From Treponema sp. (GTDB taxonomy: Bacteria > Spirochaetota > Spirochaetia > Treponematales > Breznakiellaceae): a stretch of 6,280 bases of DNA. A program made the position numbers and the translations under genes. The DNA lies in contig JAITBO010000177.1 of the NCBI GenBank assembly GCA_031283505.1, forward strand, positions 1-6,280. Direction: 5' to 3'. This document shows positions 5,336-6,280 of the stretch, one piece after another (position 1 is the stretch's first letter; the number at the start of each line of letters is the position of its first letter). Under the pieces are notes generated by a model. It searched no databases and was not told the DNA's origin. It saw nothing but the letters and a program-made list of their open reading frames with translations.

Positions 5336-6280
5336 GGGCTCTCCCCAAAATAAATACTACATATTGAGTACCGAAGATTGTAGAGTATAATTCCAATCCT
5401 TGTGAAATTTGTCCCCCCGTAGTTTTATCTCCAGCATCTGTTCATCAGTTATTTGAACACCCGAGTCGTACTTGTTCGTGTCCAATTGGCATTGGACACT
5501 GAGACCTGTTCGGGTTTTGGTATTTCTTATCAAATCTACAATCGTTTGATAATCTGTCAAGGGTACCCCTCTCCAATTCATGCTGATGAACGGAAATAGA
5601 CAGTGTTCTATTTTGTTCCACTTGCTTGTCCCCGGCGGATAATGGCATACCCGAATCGGTATACCGATTTCATTCGATAACCTGTGCAACTCGTATTTCC
5701 ATTGCTTCCTTCGGGAACCGTTGGAACCTCCGCCGTCAGCAAGGATCAGAAGATATTTCCCGTGCGGATACGCCGCGCTGCCTTCCGCTTTCCACCATGC
5801 GCGTATGGAGGCGACCGCAAAGCGGCTGGTATCATGGTCGGTCCCCACATTGACAAAGTCGGTATTGGCTTTTAGATCGTATATCCCATACGGATAGGCA
5901 CGGGGCGCGTCGGGATGAATAAAATCATGATCCGCCACCGCGGGGCTTTCTCCCTTCCTGTGCCACTCTTTTCCCCCGTTTTTATCGACTCCCAGCACCT
6001 CTTTTTTCTTGGTATCACCCGAAATCACCGGATTTTTGTTCTTGAGAGCTTTTTTCGTTAACCGCGTTATGTGCTGAAACTGCTCGTCCCGGTCAGGGTG
6101 GTCGGCCCCGCCGCTGTTGACCTTCCGGTTGCCTTGCATCCGGCATCCCAGCCGTTTGAGCGTCCTCCGTAATGTTTCGGGGCTTGCCTCAATTCCATTG
6201 GCTTTCAACGCATCCGACAAGTTACGGGCGCTTTTGCTTACATGGCACAATGTCTTTTCAGGGCCGCCTATCACCGATGA
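5336..6280 (-). mobile_element. ISAzo13-type insertion sequence, partial at the window edge
   Basis: The transposase occupies nearly all of this stretch on the minus strand and continues beyond 6280. The 3' end of the element is proposed at 5336 because IS1-derived sequence stops exactly at 5335. The bases from 5336 (GGGCTCTCCCCAAAATA) look like a G-start insertion-sequence terminus, and this leaves a short 21-bp gap to the transposase stop, normal for an IS. The opposite end and target duplication are outside the window, so the boundary is an inference. Confidence 0.6.
5357..6280 (-). CDS. ISAzo13-family transposase (DDE), N-terminus beyond window
   Basis: The C-terminal ~307 residues of a DDE transposase of the Rhodopirellula/ISAzo13 type; intact members are about 400-450 residues. 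The frame is still open at the right edge, so the GTG at 6272-6274 is not a real start. Numbering from that codon: SARNLSDALKANG (15-27) and SPETLRRTLKRLGC (31-44) form the helix-turn-helix-like linker seen before the catalytic core. VISGDTKKKE supplies the first Asp (D87), LLILADGGGSNG the second (D180) and SKWNKIEH the Glu (E223). YPYGIYDLKANTDFVNVGTD (127-146) and FISMNWRGVPL (229-239) are further family hallmarks, and the end FHKDWNYTL is the usual C-terminus. All three catalytic acids are present and no stop or frameshift is seen in the visible part, so it could be active. The stop is TAG at 5357-5359. The DNA-binding N-terminal ~100 residues should lie just right of 6280. Confidence 0.9.
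   Translation of the reverse strand, partial: SSVIGGPEKTLCHVSKSARNLSDALKANGIEASPETLRRTLKRLGCRMQGNRKVNSGGADHPDRDEQFQHITRLTKKALKNKNPVISGDTKKKEVLGVDKNGGKEWHRKGESPAVADHDFIHPDAPRAYPYGIYDLKANTDFVNVGTDHDTSRFAVASIRAWWKAEGSAAYPHGKYLLILADGGGSNGSRRKQWKYELHRLSNEIGIPIRVCHYPPGTSKWNKIEHCLFPFISMNWRGVPLTDYQTIVDLIRNTKTRTGLSVQCQLDTNKYDSGVQITDEQMLEIKLRGDKFHKDWNYTLQSSVLNM

Noticed and set aside
5626..5875. Short + strand frames of 75 and 63 codons inside the transposase gene
   Set aside because: They lie antisense to the conserved DDE core (second Asp region) and have no independent support.

Overview
The window looks like a moderately GC-rich Gram-negative chromosome. It has conserved biosynthetic genes on the + strand and accumulated mobile-element debris on both flanks. 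The TolC-type outer-membrane channel implies a double-membraned cell. The LL-diaminopimelate aminotransferase (DapL) route to lysine and peptidoglycan is typical of spirochaetes, chlamydiae, some clostridia and plants. Together with a group II intron, IS1-type and ISAzo13-type elements and fold-back repeats, this would fit a spirochaete such as an insect-gut Treponema. That taxonomic guess is an inference from family distribution; no rRNA or marker gene is present.

Layout. Positions 1-573 hold the 3' part of a group II intron on the + strand. Its reverse transcriptase/maturase has collapsed to an N-terminal stub, but the intron domain VI and 3' splice boundary are still recognisable. About 50 bp later begins a two-gene operon: a diaminopimelate decarboxylase (lysA, 624-1943) and dapL (1940-3160), joined by an ATGA stop/start overlap. 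DapL makes LL-DAP from tetrahydrodipicolinate. After epimerisation by DapF, which is not in this window, LysA decarboxylates meso-DAP to lysine.

Positions 3249-3409 are a 161-bp fold-back element with perfect 21-bp terminal inverted repeats. It separates the operon from an orphan TolC-family outer-membrane protein gene (3479-4756) whose base composition is visibly less GC-rich than the lysine operon.

The 3' third is a graveyard. A degraded minus-strand reading frame (4753-5014) converges on the tolC-like stop. Next come a second, unrelated fold-back element (about 5018-5128) flanked by TA dinucleotides and a broken IS1-family transposase remnant on the + strand (5128-5335). Last is an ISAzo13-type (Rhodopirellula-type DDE) insertion sequence on the minus strand, running from about 5336 past the right edge. 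Its proposed end sits exactly where the IS1 homology stops, which suggests nested insertion.

I see no CRISPR array, tRNA or rRNA, and no clear evidence of an undescribed defence or biosynthetic system. The most unusual content is the two structured fold-back elements and the layered insertion history.
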